A stretch of DNA of 64,000 bases from Paenibacillus sp. FSL R5-0766 (GTDB taxonomy: Bacteria > Bacillota > Bacilli > Paenibacillales > Paenibacillaceae). The translations under genes and the position numbers were made by a program. The DNA is taken from contig NZ_CP150227.1 in NCBI RefSeq assembly GCF_037971845.1, positions 1,550,001 through 1,614,000 on the forward strand. Reading direction: 5' to 3'. The notes beneath the pieces were generated by a model. That model was not told the DNA's origin and made no database searches. It was given only the letters and a program-made list of their open reading frames with translations. The number at the start of each line of letters is the position of its first letter. The stretch's first letter is position 1. Below, one piece after another: positions 63,967 to 64,000 of the stretch.

Positions 63967-64000
63967 TTGAAGAAGAGGTCGGTCAAGTTATGGAGTATTT
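63967..64000 (+). CDS. Start of a plus-strand gene, possibly urea ABC binding protein (truncated)
   Basis: A TTG start at 63967 behind AAAGGGAGTG opens 11 codons (MKKRSVKLWSI), a basic start of a signal peptide, cut by the window edge. The GlnR/TnrA box on its promoter and its place opposite urease make UrtA, the urea-binding lipoprotein, a fair guess. The visible sequence cannot prove it. Confidence 0.45.
   Translation, partial: MKKRSVKLWSI

Overview
The window looks like a Paenibacillus-type chromosome (Bacillota, spore-forming, mid-GC). The evidence is strong AGGAGG ribosome binding sites, frequent TTG/GTG starts, the order ydcC-like lipoprotein / alr / ndoAI / ndoA / tex / cmpA / sprT known from Bacillales, spore-related genes, an SLH-domain exoenzyme and many AraC-type regulators. 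It is ordinary chromosome. I found no prophage, insertion sequence or CRISPR array. The assignment is by gene content and style, not by a database match.

Layout. 1-4.8 kb: 3' part of a divergent lacZ with an AraC regulator, then a small-RNA-like repeat and an AraC/DinB pair. 5-7.7 kb: three small beta-rich proteins, probably of the spore surface, around a GNAT gene. 7.8-15.7 kb: second small-RNA copy, rhaD, a KimA-type potassium transporter, a UgpA/E/B-like ABC transporter and an Imm17-like protein. 16-20.9 kb: osmoprotectant system, with a permease fused to two binding domains, a CBS-containing ATPase and a divergent GbsR-type repressor with a palindromic operator on the promoter. 21-28 kb: Fur-box-controlled Btr-like AraC regulator, secreted propeller-like protein, oxidoreductase/RpiR pair and an ABC exporter. 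28.4-31.3 kb: two-gene operon of an Hsp90-like ATPase and a helical-repeat partner. 31.4-40 kb: two serine hydrolases (one with SLH domains), an XRE/DUF3169 pair and an MFS/SgrR-like divergent pair. 40-50.4 kb: lipoprotein, alr, EndoAI/EndoA, alpha-galactosidase, tex, cmpA (47 aa, opposite strand) and a SprT-like gene. 50.5-58.8 kb: OmpR-type two-component system, tRNA-Asn and tRNA-Ser, ArsR/flavin reductase pair, MgtC-like protein, DeoR/HAD operon, tRNA-Glu, tRNA-Lys and tRNA-Leu, and an XRE regulator. 58.9-64 kb: urease operon ureABC-F-G-D without ureE, divergent from the first codons of a plus-strand gene at the window edge that may be a urea-uptake binding protein. Each divergent promoter carries a perfect GlnR/TnrA box.

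Two things are not explained by ordinary genes. (1) A dispersed family of four long imperfect palindromes lies at about 13.4, 38.3, 46.35 and 54.9 kb. Copies share core motifs but their outer stems differ in compensating ways, and two copies carry a doubled ~45-bp module. (2) Two copies of a ~110-nt small-RNA-like unit lie at 3.2 and 7.9 kb. They have an identical 52-nt core, and each ends in a different but intact terminator hairpin. These are the best candidates for undescribed elements here.
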